Shown: positions 7,933-15,892 of the stretch, piece after piece
Numbering within the stretch: position 1 is the stretch's first letter
How the letters are laid out: each line of letters opens with the position of its first letter
DNA from: Hyphomicrobiales bacterium
GTDB taxonomy: Bacteria > Pseudomonadota > Alphaproteobacteria > Rhizobiales > Rhizobiaceae
Reading direction: 5' to 3'
DNA length: 64,000 nt
Assembly (NCBI GenBank): GCA_900466875.1
Contig: UBNQ01000020.1
Span: 248,001-312,000 of the forward strand
Notes under the pieces: model-generated
Told to the model about the DNA's origin: nothing
The model's input: only the letters and a program-made list of their open reading frames with translations
Database searches by the model: none
Translations under genes and position numbers: made by a program

Positions 7933-9614
7933 CAGAGGACGAGCTGAAGCGCGACAACGCCGCCCTGAGAGAACGGCTCCGTGAGGCCGAAGAAACGCTC
8001 GAAGCCATCCGCAGCGGTGACGTCGATGCGGTCGTCGTGTCGGGCACGGACGGCATTCCGCAGGTCTATGCCCTCGAGACCGCGGACCAGACCTATCGTG
8101 TCTTGGTGGAAGAGATGCAGGAAGGGGCGCTGACCATGTCGCTCGAGGACCAGATCCTCTACTGCAACAAGCGTCTTGCCTCTATAGTTGACGAGGATAT
8201 GAGCCGTGTCGTCGGCGGCTCGCTCGCCCGCTTCATCCTGCCTGCCGAGCGCGAAAAATTCGAGCGCTTAAGGCGCGCGGTCGGAAAATCGGAATTTACG
8301 ATTAGCACCCGAAACGGCGTTCACACCCCCGCGCATTTTTCGTTTTCTAAGCTCAAGGGCGCTCGGGGGGAGCCAGACACGCTTAGCTGCATCGTAACCG
8401 ACCTGACGGATCAGAAAAGGGCCGGCAAGGCCCTTGAAGATGCTCACGCTCGGCTTCTGCAGGAGGTCAGCGAGCGTGAGCGGACCGAAGCCATGCTTCG
8501 TCAAAGCCAGAAGATGGAGGCTCTTGGTCAGTTGACGGGTGGTGTCGCCCACGATTTCAACAATCTTTTGATGGCGATTTCGGGTGGCCTGAACATGCTC
8601 GACAGAAAACCCGACGAGGCGCGGCTCAAGCGCCTGAAGGACGGCATGCGGCAGGCCGTCGAACGTGGAGCGGGGCTGACAAAACAGCTTTTGAGCTTTT
8701 CCCGGACCAAGGCACTTGATGCCGAAGTGGTGAATGTCAACCGCCAGGTCACCGGCATGCGCGAATTGCTCGATCGATCCCTTGGCGGCAGTATCGTCGT
8801 TGAAACAAAATTCACCGAAGATGCTTGGCCCGTGAAAATCGATGCGGGAGAGTTCGAGCTGGTCATCCTGAACCTGTGCGTCAACGCACGTGATGCGATG
8901 CCAGAAGGTGGAACTATTAGCATTACCGCTCGCAATCTGGCGTCCTTCACCGATGGCGACCTTTCCGGCGATTTCGTCGCGGTTACTGTCACCGATAGCG
9001 GTACCGGAATGTCGGAAGCAACGATCGCTCGCGCATTCGAGCCGTTCTTTACAACAAAGGACATAGGCAAGGGGTCGGGGCTCGGACTGGCACAGGCCTA
9101 TGGCTTTGCCCATTCGTCAGGGGGTACGCTCCGCATCGACAGCACGCTCGGACAAGGCACAACGATTGAGTTGTTGTTGCCACGGTCATTCGAATCGCTT
9201 CGCGCGCCAGATAGTTCGGCCTCTCCCAAAACATTGGGAGCTTCGGGCACACGGGCGCTGGGCCGTGTGCTACTCGTCGAGGACGACGATGCAGTAGCCG
9301 AACTGACCGCGGAAATGCTGGAGGAAATCGGCTTTGAGGTCAGACGCGTATCGAGCGCTCAGCAAGCGTTGACCGTCCTTGATAGTACCGAGACGTTCAC
9401 AGTCGTGTTCTCAGATGTCATGATGCCAGGCGGGATGAACGGCATTCAACTCGCTGAAACCATCATGGCACGCGAGCAGAACGTAGCAATCCTCCTCACT
9501 AGCGGCTACGCTTCGGGTTTCTCCGAGAAGGCCGGCCTAATGAGCATCGAGATCTTGGCGAAGCCCTTCAGTCTGCAACAGTTGGAGCAGAGCGTGCTGG
9601 CGGTGGTCAAATGA
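7929..9614 (+). CDS. Hybrid sensor histidine kinase of the kai operon
   Basis: A soluble 561-residue hybrid kinase. The N-terminus is a coiled coil (about 1-30), followed by a PAS-like domain (about 55-165), a second coiled coil, a HisKA domain with H-box GGVAHDFNNLL (phosphoacceptor His near 208), and an HATPase_c domain with N-box NLCVNARDAMP, G1 DSGTGM and G2 GKGSGLGL. A C-terminal receiver domain has acidic residues VEDDD and phospho-acceptor Asp near 496 (FSDVMMPGG). No membrane segment is seen. Position and overlap with kaiB make it the probable output kinase of the KaiBC module, analogous in role to SasA though different in architecture. Confidence 0.93.
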   Translation: MTEDELKRDNAALRERLREAEETLEAIRSGDVDAVVVSGTDGIPQVYALETADQTYRVLVEEMQEGALTMSLEDQILYCNKRLASIVDEDMSRVVGGSLARFILPAEREKFERLRRAVGKSEFTISTRNGVHTPAHFSFSKLKGARGEPDTLSCIVTDLTDQKRAGKALEDAHARLLQEVSERERTEAMLRQSQKMEALGQLTGGVAHDFNNLLMAISGGLNMLDRKPDEARLKRLKDGMRQAVERGAGLTKQLLSFSRTKALDAEVVNVNRQVTGMRELLDRSLGGSIVVETKFTEDAWPVKIDAGEFELVILNLCVNARDAMPEGGTISITARNLASFTDGDLSGDFVAVTVTDSGTGMSEATIARAFEPFFTTKDIGKGSGLGLAQAYGFAHSSGGTLRIDSTLGQGTTIELLLPRSFESLRAPDSSASPKTLGASGTRALGRVLLVEDDDAVAELTAEMLEEIGFEVRRVSSAQQALTVLDSTETFTVVFSDVMMPGGMNGIQLAETIMAREQNVAILLTSGYASGFSEKAGLMSIEILAKPFSLQQLEQSVLAVVK

Positions 9615-9781
9615 AGCAAACACCCCTCGTTCTGGTCTAAGGCCGTTTCTATCGGTTGCCCGATACAGGATAACGCCAGGAATTTCTGCCTCATGCTCTT
9701 GATGGGATAAGAACCGCTAACCCGGTAGATTTCTGTCTAGCACAGTCAGATTGGACAATCAGTCAGGAACATCTCAGTGAG

Positions 9782-10183
9782 TTAGACGGTCCAGTCTTCG
9801 ACGCGTAAGCCTGCCACGCGATCAAACTCGCGGCGGTTGTTTGTGACGACGATCAACCCGCGCGACCGAGCGTGTCCAGCTATAAGTTGATCATATGGAC
9901 CAATGGGCGTTCCGTTTCGTGCAAGTTCAGCACGCAGCTGGCCAGTATGGGTCGCCGCTATCTCGTCATAAGATAGCACTTCCAGGCGGGCGGCGAACCC
10001 CTCAACAACGGCCAAGTTGCGTTCTGGGCTAGCCGACTTCTCTGCTCCATATATCAGCTCCATCAGGCTGACTGAACTAATGCAAAGCTGACCGTGGTGG
10101 CGATTGAACGCATCCCGCACGTGCTCCGGTTTATTCTTGATGGTGAAGATGCAGATGTTGGTGTCCAACATGTATTTCAACAT
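9782..10183 (-). CDS. vapC: VapC-type PIN-domain toxin
   Basis: A 133-residue PIN ribonuclease. The acidic metal-binding residues are visible: D in LDTNI near the start, E in MELIYGAE, D in PYDQLIAGHA and the late TNNRREFDRV segment. Homologues cleave initiator tRNA or rRNA when the antitoxin is degraded. Its start overlaps the antitoxin stop by one base (TGATG), the usual vapBC coupling. Confidence 0.95.
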   Translation of the reverse strand: MLKYMLDTNICIFTIKNKPEHVRDAFNRHHGQLCISSVSLMELIYGAEKSASPERNLAVVEGFAARLEVLSYDEIAATHTGQLRAELARNGTPIGPYDQLIAGHARSRGLIVVTNNRREFDRVAGLRVEDWTV

Positions 10184-10413
10184 CAGAATGCCTCACGCTC
10201 CTGCAACGCAGGCTGATCACGTTCGCTCATGAAGTCGGAAGTCGCGCCGGCGCCGTCAAACCAGCTATCCCAGACTTCGCCGGCGGGGGCTATAATTCGA
10301 GTACGCCCAACCGCGACGATATCGACACGCTTCACATCGTCCGGAAGAGCGACTGCCTTCGGAAGCCGGATAGCCTGGCTACGATTACTCTGGAATACCG
10401 CACCCTGCTCCAT
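10183..10413 (-). CDS. vapB: VapB-type antitoxin
   Basis: A 76-residue antitoxin with an AbrB/SpoVT-like swapped-hairpin DNA-binding N-terminus (VFQSNRSQAIRLPKAVALP) and an acidic, disordered C-terminal tail that would wrap the PIN toxin. A GAGGAG ribosome site precedes the ATG. It should repress its own promoter, where three GGATAT repeats are present. Confidence 0.93.
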   Translation of the reverse strand: MEQGAVFQSNRSQAIRLPKAVALPDDVKRVDIVAVGRTRIIAPAGEVWDSWFDGAGATSDFMSERDQPALQEREAF

Positions 10414-10439
10414 GACATACTCCTCTGGGATCTACAGAT

Positions 10440-10490
10440 GGGATATGCCGAAAGTTAATGCACAGCCAAGGATATGTCAATGGGATATAC
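10440..10490 (-). promoter_or_regulatory. vapBC promoter with repeated operator motif
   Basis: On the minus strand TTGACA (10475-10480) and TAACTT (10452-10457) form a sigma-70-like promoter with 17-base spacing. Three copies of GGATATRYC, at 10441-10449, 10470-10478 and 10483-10490 (the last partial), flank and overlap these elements. They are candidate VapB binding sites. Confidence 0.55.
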
Positions 10491-10625
10491 AAAGGCTTGC
10501 GTTGAGCTCTTGAAAGGACATGAACCAGCGACCTGTGGTTCAATGCTCGCATTATTCGAGCAAAAGCTTGCACATCAGCATGCGGCTACACGGCTTAAGC
10601 GAGATATCGCGCTAACACCGGAACC

Positions 10626-10659
10626 AAAAAGCCTGCCGCGGGAGGAGCGGCAGGCTTTT
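10626..10659. terminator. Bidirectional intrinsic terminator
   Basis: AAAAAGCCTGCCGC and GCGGCAGGCTTTT form a strong stem with A-tract and T-tract on either side. The rest of the roughly 430-base interval between vapB and the gene ending at 10840 shows no coding signal. Confidence 0.8.
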
Positions 10660-10839
10660 CGAATGATGTGAACGGCGGCTCAAGTGCCTCCATAGGAGGA
10701 GGAGGTCACCTGAATAACGAAGCTTCGCGGGAGAAGGATGCGTCTTCGTTGGGCCTCATCTAACCCACCGGGCCCTGCTTCGAAAGTAAGCGATACAACA
10801 GAACAGCCACGCTCAAGTCGCATACCAGTCCAGTGGCGT

Positions 10840-11046
10840 TCAGGTTGCTGCCGGCCAGTCGTTCGCCGGTTCGTCGATCTCGCCGGACTCATCGGCCGGA
10901 TCGGGATCTTCATTGTAAGCGCGCTGCATATCTCGTAGTTCCTTCTCCATCGCTGCGATTACCTCGGGCGTCTTTGACCCGGCGGTTACGTAGTGATCGA
11001 CAAGCTGTTCGAGCTTTAGGCGAAGGTCGCCAGCGATACTGGTCAT
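10840..11046 (-). CDS. Small hypothetical protein, helical
   Basis: A 68-residue acidic protein. The first half is helical (LRLKLEQLVDHYV, then PEVIAAMEKELRDMQRAY) and the tail is rich in Asp, Glu and Pro. I do not recognise a named family. The ATG at 11046 was preferred over the longer open frame because upstream residues are out of coding character. It lies eleven bases downstream of the gene starting at 11242 and is probably co-transcribed with it. Confidence 0.6.
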   Translation of the reverse strand: MTSIAGDLRLKLEQLVDHYVTAGSKTPEVIAAMEKELRDMQRAYNEDPDPADESGEIDEPANDWPAAT

Positions 11047-11056
11047 GGTCACACCC

Positions 11057-11242
11057 TTAATGCTTGGCCGGGCGGTGATCACCCTTGTCACCTTCGCCTG
11101 GCTTCGCGGCCGTTTTGGCCTTTTGACGCTTATCGGCTGAAAGCGAGCGGCCGACATCGACACTCTCTTTGAACTGGCCCTTTTGGTCGCGACGGACGTA
11201 ACGCTTGTCGGTCCCGGTATCGATCAGCTCTCTCTTTGACAT
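11057..11242 (-). CDS. Small basic hypothetical protein
   Basis: A 61-residue, strongly charged and probably disordered protein rich in Lys, Arg, Asp and Gly (DTGTDKRYVRRDQKGQFKES near the start). The ATG at 11242 has AAGGAG eight bases upstream. Proteins of this style are common in rhizobial stress regions, but I cannot name a family. It is divergent from the Ku operon. Confidence 0.6.
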   Translation of the reverse strand: MSKRELIDTGTDKRYVRRDQKGQFKESVDVGRSLSADKRQKAKTAAKPGEGDKGDHRPAKH

Positions 11243-11382
11243 CTGAATTCTCCTTCGGTTGCCATATGCGGAAAACTCGCGCGTTGCCAAAAAGATGCAA
11301 TCAATCCAGATGCTTGATTTGAATCTTATGGTTGCAGTGGAAAACTGAATCAAGCCATTGAAAATGATTCGCTTTTCGAACC

Positions 11383-11408
11383 GGAACTGAGTCGCCGACC
11401 ACGCAGTT
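11383..11408 (+). promoter_or_regulatory. RpoE2/EcfG-type promoter of the Ku operon
   Basis: GGAAC at 11383-11387, 19 bases, then TT at 11407-11408, about 40 bases before the Ku ATG. This matches the published Sinorhizobium RpoE2 consensus GGAAC-N18/19-TT. Ku genes are known members of general-stress regulons in rhizobia, which supports the call. Confidence 0.6.
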
Positions 11409-11445
11409 GAATCGCATAGGTTGCGTCGTGTGTGAGGAGTTCGAT

Positions 11446-12351
11446 ATGGCCGGTCAGCGTGCTCAATGGAAAGGTTTTATAAAGTTCGGCGAGGTGTCAT
11501 GTGGCGTTGCGCTCTATACAGCCGCCTCGACCTCTGAGCGGATTACCTTCAACACGATCAACACCGCGACCGGAAACCGGGTCAACCGCGTGTTCATCGA
11601 CAGTGACACGGAGGAGCCCGTGCCGAAGGAAGCCCAGACCAAGGGTTTCGAGATTGAAAACGGGCAATACATCATCATCGATCCTGATGAGGTGGCGGCA
11701 ACGATCCCCGAGAGCAACAAGACGCTGGAGGTTGAGGCCTTCATACCCTGCTCCGACGTCGATGATGTCTACTTCGACAAGCCTTATTATCTCACGCCGG
11801 ACAAGATGGGCACAGATGCGTTTGCTGCGTTGAGGGATGGCATGCGCAAATCCAAGGTTGCTGCGATCGCGAGGACCGTTCTGTTTCGGCGGATGCGCAC
11901 CGTCCTCATCCGACCGCACGGCAAGGGCCTCATCGCGACAACATTGAACTACGATTACGAGGTCCGCTCGTCGAAGAAAGCCTTCGAGGACATGCCGAAG
12001 ATCAAGATCCAGGGCGAGATGCTGGACCTGGCTAAGCATATCATCTCGACAAAAAAGGGCGACTTCGACCCGGCAACCTTTGACGATCGTTATGAAGTGG
12101 CACTTGCCGATCTGGTCAAAGCCAAAATCGAAGGCAAGGCATTGCCGAAGCGCAAGAAGGTCGAGGTGTCGAACCCGAACGACCTTCTGGCGGCGCTACG
12201 CGAAAGTGCTGGTCTCGGCACGTCCAAGGAACCCGCACCGAAACGCACTGCAGCCAACGCCAATACAGGTGCTGGCAGGCAGCGCACCGCGCGCGGGGCG
12301 GCATCGAAGACCGCCTCTTCGAAAGCTGCCCCGCAGCGCAAGGCAGGATGA
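11446..12351 (+). CDS. ku: Non-homologous end-joining protein Ku (first copy)
   Basis: A 301-residue bacterial Ku with the core beta-barrel beginning QWKGFIKFGEVSCGVALYTA, the FNTINTATGNRVNRVFID region and a ring-forming middle section. The C-terminal tail is Lys/Ala rich, as expected for DNA or LigD contacts. The ATG at 11446 has GAGGAG upstream; a TTG at 11407 falls on the promoter element. Ku homodimers or heterodimers thread onto DNA ends and recruit LigD. A second Ku gene follows 12 bases downstream. Confidence 0.95.
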   Translation: MAGQRAQWKGFIKFGEVSCGVALYTAASTSERITFNTINTATGNRVNRVFIDSDTEEPVPKEAQTKGFEIENGQYIIIDPDEVAATIPESNKTLEVEAFIPCSDVDDVYFDKPYYLTPDKMGTDAFAALRDGMRKSKVAAIARTVLFRRMRTVLIRPHGKGLIATTLNYDYEVRSSKKAFEDMPKIKIQGEMLDLAKHIISTKKGDFDPATFDDRYEVALADLVKAKIEGKALPKRKKVEVSNPNDLLAALRESAGLGTSKEPAPKRTAANANTGAGRQRTARGAASKTASSKAAPQRKAG

Positions 12352-12363
12352 GGGAGCAAGATC

Positions 12364-13176
12364 ATGGCACTTCGCCCCTACTGGAAAGGCTACTTGAAAC
12401 TCTCGCTTGTCACTTGTCCGGTGTCGATGATGCCGGCAACGTCAGAAGCGGAGAAGGTCCGGTTCCATACGCTGAACAAGGAGACCGGCAATCGAGTGGT
12501 ATCGCAATACATTGACTCCGTGACGGGCAAGCCGGTGAAGGATGACAATGAGGGCAAGGGTTATGCTCGTGGCGAAAACGACTATGTCATCCTGACCGAC
12601 GACGATCTCGATGCCGTCGCCCTTGATACGGTAAAGACAATCGACATCGACACGTTCGCGCCAGCCGACAGCATCGAATGGGTTTATTTGGAAAAGCCCC
12701 ATTATTTGATGCCCGACGATCCAGTCGGACACGAAGCCTTTGCGGTGATCCGGGATGCGATGAAGGCTGACAAGGTCGTCGGCGTGTCGAAACTGGTGAT
12801 CGGGCGCCGCGAACGGGCGGTGGTGCTCGAGCCGCGCGATGAGGGCATTGTTCTCTGGTCGCTGCGCTTCGGCGACGAAGTCCGTCCGGAGGAGAACTAT
12901 TTCGAGGACATCGAACCTGAAGCCGACAAGGATCTCATTCCGCTGGTTCAAAAGCTGATCAAGCAGAAGACGGCACGCTGGTCGCCGGACATGGTCAGTG
13001 ACCCGATCCAGGAGAGCCTGCTGAAATTGATTGCCGAGAAAAAGAAGCAGTTGAAGCCCAGGAAGCCTGCAAAGGGCAAAAAGGCAGAGGATGCGCCTGC
13101 CTCGAATGTCGTCAACATCATGGATGCCCTGCGCAAGAGCGTTGAAGCAGATCTCAAAAAGAAAAAGGCAGGCTAA
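12364..13176 (+). CDS. ku: Non-homologous end-joining protein Ku (second copy)
   Basis: A 270-residue Ku paralogue starting ALRPYWKGYLKLSLVTCPVS, with RFHTLNKETGNRVVSQYID and a shorter basic tail (LKPRKPAKGKKAED, then KKKKAG at the end). It is co-transcribed with the first copy. Rhizobia often carry several Ku genes, and paired Ku proteins have been described as acting as heterodimers. Whether this pair does so is inference. Confidence 0.95.
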   Translation: MALRPYWKGYLKLSLVTCPVSMMPATSEAEKVRFHTLNKETGNRVVSQYIDSVTGKPVKDDNEGKGYARGENDYVILTDDDLDAVALDTVKTIDIDTFAPADSIEWVYLEKPHYLMPDDPVGHEAFAVIRDAMKADKVVGVSKLVIGRRERAVVLEPRDEGIVLWSLRFGDEVRPEENYFEDIEPEADKDLIPLVQKLIKQKTARWSPDMVSDPIQESLLKLIAEKKKQLKPRKPAKGKKAEDAPASNVVNIMDALRKSVEADLKKKKAG

Positions 13177-13177
13177 C

Positions 13178-13504
13178 ATGCAGGAGGAAACAGACATCCG
13201 GCTGTGTGAGCCCGCGCCGTTTATCTATTTCGAGAACGGGCAGATCGCTGTGACCGATGGAGCGTCCGTTTGGTTGGTGATTGTAACGTGCGAAGCGATG
13301 AAGGCCACAGCACTTCCTCCGGAAAAGTCGCTGAGGCGGCTCGTCCGCTACGCTGAGTTTTATCGAGACCTGGCGGCGGCCAGCATTCGGCGGGGCGAAG
13401 ACACGGATGGGAGGGTCTGGGTGCGAGAAAGCAACGTGCTGGCCGCGAAAGGCTCTATCGATCTAGGTGGACATCCCCGATCCCATATGCGGGAACGGCT
13501 TTGA
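13178..13504 (+). CDS. Hypothetical protein in Ku operon
   Basis: A 108-residue protein starting one base after the Ku stop, so it belongs to the same operon. It contains a short beta-rich N-terminal part (FIYFENGQIAVTDG, SVWLVIVTCEAM) and a helical segment (SLRRLVRYAEFYRDLAAASI). It recalls DUF1488-like proteins in outline, but I cannot confirm that. Its stop overlaps the next start. Confidence 0.65.
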   Translation: MQEETDIRLCEPAPFIYFENGQIAVTDGASVWLVIVTCEAMKATALPPEKSLRRLVRYAEFYRDLAAASIRRGEDTDGRVWVRESNVLAAKGSIDLGGHPRSHMRERL

Positions 13505-13830
13505 CGGAGCACCAACCGTTTCCTCAAACTCCCGACGGCCGGTACATGGTCGTCCGGGGACGACTTTGGAGGCTAAGCAATCCGGCGCTCAAGGAGAATG
13601 AACGGCAAGACCTCGTCACAGCGCTCATGAACGCCCGCAGGGCGGTCAAGCAGGCAAAAGGCGACCCTTCGGCGACGACGGTGGCCCGTCAGAGCGTCGA
13701 TGCTGCAAAGGTGGCGCTCGGAGAACGGGGGCCGGTGTGGTGGGACGACGGCGCACCGGACTATAACCGGAAGCTTGCCAAAAACACGCCCTATCGCGAG
13801 TGGTTCGAGATGCTGGCGTCATCTCCTTAG
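13501..13830 (+). CDS. Conserved hypothetical protein downstream of Ku
   Basis: A 109-residue protein with a distinctive sequence: DGRYMVVRGRLWRLSNP near the start, a helical ARRAVKQAKGD region, and GERGPVWWDDGAPDYNR followed by NTPYREWF. I recall similar conserved proteins in rhizobia but no established function. The TTG at 13501 overlaps the upstream stop; an internal ATG at residue 16 is the alternative start. Confidence 0.65.
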   Translation: MTEHQPFPQTPDGRYMVVRGRLWRLSNPALKENERQDLVTALMNARRAVKQAKGDPSATTVARQSVDAAKVALGERGPVWWDDGAPDYNRKLAKNTPYREWFEMLASSP

Positions 13831-14030
13831 GGTTTTGAGCCGCCAGCCGGGTTAGCTGGCGCCGCGAGGTTCTCCGGCTCACCGCGCGCGGGCGCCGACA
13901 CGGATGACGTAGTCCGGGGATCTGTCACCGGTCTGATGAGATAACTTCCCGCAACTGCCGCGATAGCGACGATGACCGCGGTTGCTCCGATACGGATCAT
14001 CCGTTTGTTCGATCGGTTAGTTTCGCTCAA
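13827..14030 (-). CDS. Small single-pass membrane protein
   Basis: A 67-residue protein with one transmembrane helix (about 12-32, IRIGATAVIVAIAAVAGSYL), a short basic N-terminus and a Pro/Ala/Ser-rich tail. The start is a TTG at 14030 with a strong AAGGAG upstream, so this start seems real. It converges on and overlaps the previous gene by four bases. Function unknown. Confidence 0.6.
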   Translation of the reverse strand: MSETNRSNKRMIRIGATAVIVAIAAVAGSYLIRPVTDPRTTSSVSAPARGEPENLAAPANPAGGSKP

Positions 14031-14059
14031 CTTTATTCTCCTTATTCCTCTGCAGCAGC

Positions 14060-14239
14060 TCAGCTGCCTGGTGAGGGCTCGGCCGCCTCTGCACCGGCTG
14101 CGCTGTCCGATGGCGTTCCATCGCCGGACTTGGCCTTGCGATCGTCGGCCTGCTCTCCCTGTCGTTCCAGATCACGCTCGATCATCTCGCGCGAACCTTC
14201 TGCAGGGTCTTGCTCAGGATGGTTCTTCGTATCAGTCAT
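14060..14239 (-). CDS. Small acidic disordered protein
   Basis: A 59-residue protein rich in Asp, Glu, Ala and Pro (DPAEGSREMIERDLERQGEQ). It has no recognised domain. The ATG at 14239 lies about 27 bases downstream of an RpoE2/EcfG-type promoter, which supports it as a genuine small stress gene. It may be co-transcribed with the membrane protein ending at 13827. Confidence 0.55.
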   Translation of the reverse strand: MTDTKNHPEQDPAEGSREMIERDLERQGEQADDRKAKSGDGTPSDSAAGAEAAEPSPGS

Positions 14240-14265
14240 CGTCTTAGTCTCCCTTGTCCGTGCCC

Positions 14266-14291
14266 AACTTCGCGCACAGCTGGATGGTTCC
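14266..14291 (-). promoter_or_regulatory. RpoE2/EcfG-type promoter
   Basis: On the minus strand GGAAC (14287-14291), 19 bases, then TT (14266-14267), 27 bases before the ATG at 14239. Confidence 0.55.
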
Positions 14292-14362
14292 GTTTGGGGG
14301 TGCTCGGCGATTCGCTTTCGCCTGCGCCTTGACTGCCGGCCGACAGACGACATGTCTTGAAA

Positions 14363-14590
14363 ATGACCCGTATAGCGCCGCCCACGACAGACAGACATGG
14401 CGATCGTTTTCTGCAATGCCAGGAAGCGATGGCTGGGGCGTTCACCGATGTTGCCCTAGGGGCGGTTGAGGCCGGTTGGAAGCCGGAAGAAGTCGCGGCG
14501 GCCTTAGTGGAACTGGCCGATCATTTGATGCTCGGGATGATTGCCAATCGCAACCTTACTCAAGACCTCTCGATTCTCAGGAGACGATGA
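14363..14590 (+). CDS. Small hypothetical protein upstream of SRAP gene
   Basis: A 75-residue protein with a helical core (AGAFTDVALGAVEAGWKPEE, then VAAALVELADHLMLGMI). The pattern looks like a genuine small folded domain but I do not recognise the family. Its stop is four bases before the SRAP start, so the two are probably one transcript. A TTG at 14357 would add two residues. Confidence 0.6.
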   Translation: MTRIAPPTTDRHGDRFLQCQEAMAGAFTDVALGAVEAGWKPEEVAAALVELADHLMLGMIANRNLTQDLSILRRR

Positions 14591-14594
14591 CCCG

Positions 14595-15266
14595 ATGTGC
14601 GGACGGTTCACGTTTGAGCACGAATGGCCGGCCTTTACCGATCTTTATGATCTGCCTTGGGATCAGGAACGGGGCCGAAACACACAGGCTCGCTTCAACA
14701 TTTCTCCGACACAAGATGTTTTGATCGTTCATAACGATGCCGCTGGGCATCAGGTGGCGGAAACCGCTCGTTGGTGGTTGGTACCGTTCTGGGCAAAAGA
14801 GCTCCCGAAGGGCGCCATGTTCAATGCCCGCATTGAAACGATCGGCACCTCGCCGGCCTTTCGCGACGCGTTCAAGTCGAAGCGGTGTTTGATCCCGGCC
14901 GACGGGTTCTACGAATGGACCGTCAATGAGAGTGACGGCAAAAAGGACCCATGGCTCATCTATCAGCCGGGCGGCGGCCCCTTCTCCTTTGCCGGGCTTT
15001 GGGCGCATAATGAGAAACTCGGCATCACCAGCTGCACCATTGTCACCATGCCCGCTGCAGAGCCGATGAACCAGCTGCACGACAGGCAGCCCGCCATTCT
15101 CGAACCGACGGCCTATAAGGAATGGCTCGATCCTGCAACGAGCGGGGCACGCGCGAAAGAACTCCTGGAGAAGCAGAACCTAGACGGAATGCTGGAGTTT
15201 CACCGGGTCTCGAGAGATGTGAACTCGTCGAGGTTCACCGGAAAGCCCGAGGTGAACCCGCTGTGA
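14595..15266 (+). CDS. SOS response-associated peptidase (SRAP/YedK, HMCES family)
   Basis: A 223-residue SRAP protein. The mature N-terminus CGRF exposes catalytic Cys2, which crosslinks to abasic sites in single-stranded DNA through a thiazolidine. The partner residues are visible: Asn in FNARIET, Glu in PADGFYEW and His in QLHDRQP. The ATG at 14595 is fixed by the required Met-Cys start; longer frames would block Cys2. Its place beside Ku genes and imu remnants fits a DNA-damage role. Confidence 0.95.
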   Translation: MCGRFTFEHEWPAFTDLYDLPWDQERGRNTQARFNISPTQDVLIVHNDAAGHQVAETARWWLVPFWAKELPKGAMFNARIETIGTSPAFRDAFKSKRCLIPADGFYEWTVNESDGKKDPWLIYQPGGGPFSFAGLWAHNEKLGITSCTIVTMPAAEPMNQLHDRQPAILEPTAYKEWLDPATSGARAKELLEKQNLDGMLEFHRVSRDVNSSRFTGKPEVNPL

Positions 15267-15279
15267 AGGAGAACCGACA

Positions 15280-15699
15280 TTGGTATGGCTGATTACGCCC
15301 AGAGTCGCGGTTTCCGACCTGAGGTTCGGGATGAGCCGAGAAGATGTCGAGGCCGTGATTGGCGTGCCCGGCTCGGTCAAGACAACCCGGACCGGCAGGA
15401 CGCGATTAGAATACGGACAGACATCCCCCGCCCTGGTCTTCGTCGACGACGCCTTGATCGAGATCAATCTTCTTCCGGAGATCTCCGGCGGTCTGTTTCT
15501 CGATGGCCTCGATCTGATGGCCTCGAAGGAGCGCGATGTCGTCGCCGCCCTACACAAGCGCGACGATGCCGCAAAGGAGCGAAACGGCTTTATCATATTT
15601 CCGAGGCTGGGCATTGCCCTCTCAGGGTTCGAACCTCCACAGGCGGACCAAAAAGCTGTCACCGTGTTTGGGCCGAACCATCCCTGGAGCACGCCGTGA
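15280..15699 (+). CDS. Hypothetical protein downstream of SRAP
   Basis: A 139-residue protein. DLRFGMSREDVEAVIGVPG followed by LEYGQTSPALVFVDD resembles the BamE/SmpA-like lipoprotein-fold pattern in which a small alpha-beta unit senses a structure, but there is no signal peptide. The TTG at 15280 is supported by GAAGGAG eight bases upstream. It follows SRAP by 13 bases and is probably co-transcribed. No function can be assigned. Confidence 0.6.
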   Translation: MVWLITPRVAVSDLRFGMSREDVEAVIGVPGSVKTTRTGRTRLEYGQTSPALVFVDDALIEINLLPEISGGLFLDGLDLMASKERDVVAALHKRDDAAKERNGFIIFPRLGIALSGFEPPQADQKAVTVFGPNHPWSTP

Positions 15700-15728
15700 A
15701 GATGGCTATGACTGTCGTGTCCCACCGG

Positions 15729-15811
15729 CAAAACTCTTGTCCCGGGCGTTTATCGTGTCTGCACAGGTGACGATCCGGCGCGCGGTGAGATCCCGGCGAA
15801 GGAAAGCTATC
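15729..15811 (-). pseudogene. dnaE2 fragment (relic)
   Basis: This 83-base stretch aligns without gaps to 31449-31531 inside the intact dnaE2, matching at about 70 positions. Translated on the minus strand it gives [19 protein letters not shown], against [19 protein letters not shown] in DnaE2. Sequence on both sides is unrelated, so this is an isolated relic. It implies that an earlier imu-type cassette or a duplication existed here. Confidence 0.8.
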
Positions 15812-15892
15812 CTCCATCGCTTTCTCCTTGAGCGACCGAGTGGATGCTGGCAGGTCACGGGAAGGCAGCAAGCATCCCCGTGGCCAAGTGGC

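Noticed and set aside
10500..10560. tRNA-like T-arm pattern on the minus strand (CGCTGGTTCATG), possible tRNA remnant or att site
   Set aside because: Acceptor, D and anticodon arms cannot be formed, and no integrase or flanking repeat is present.
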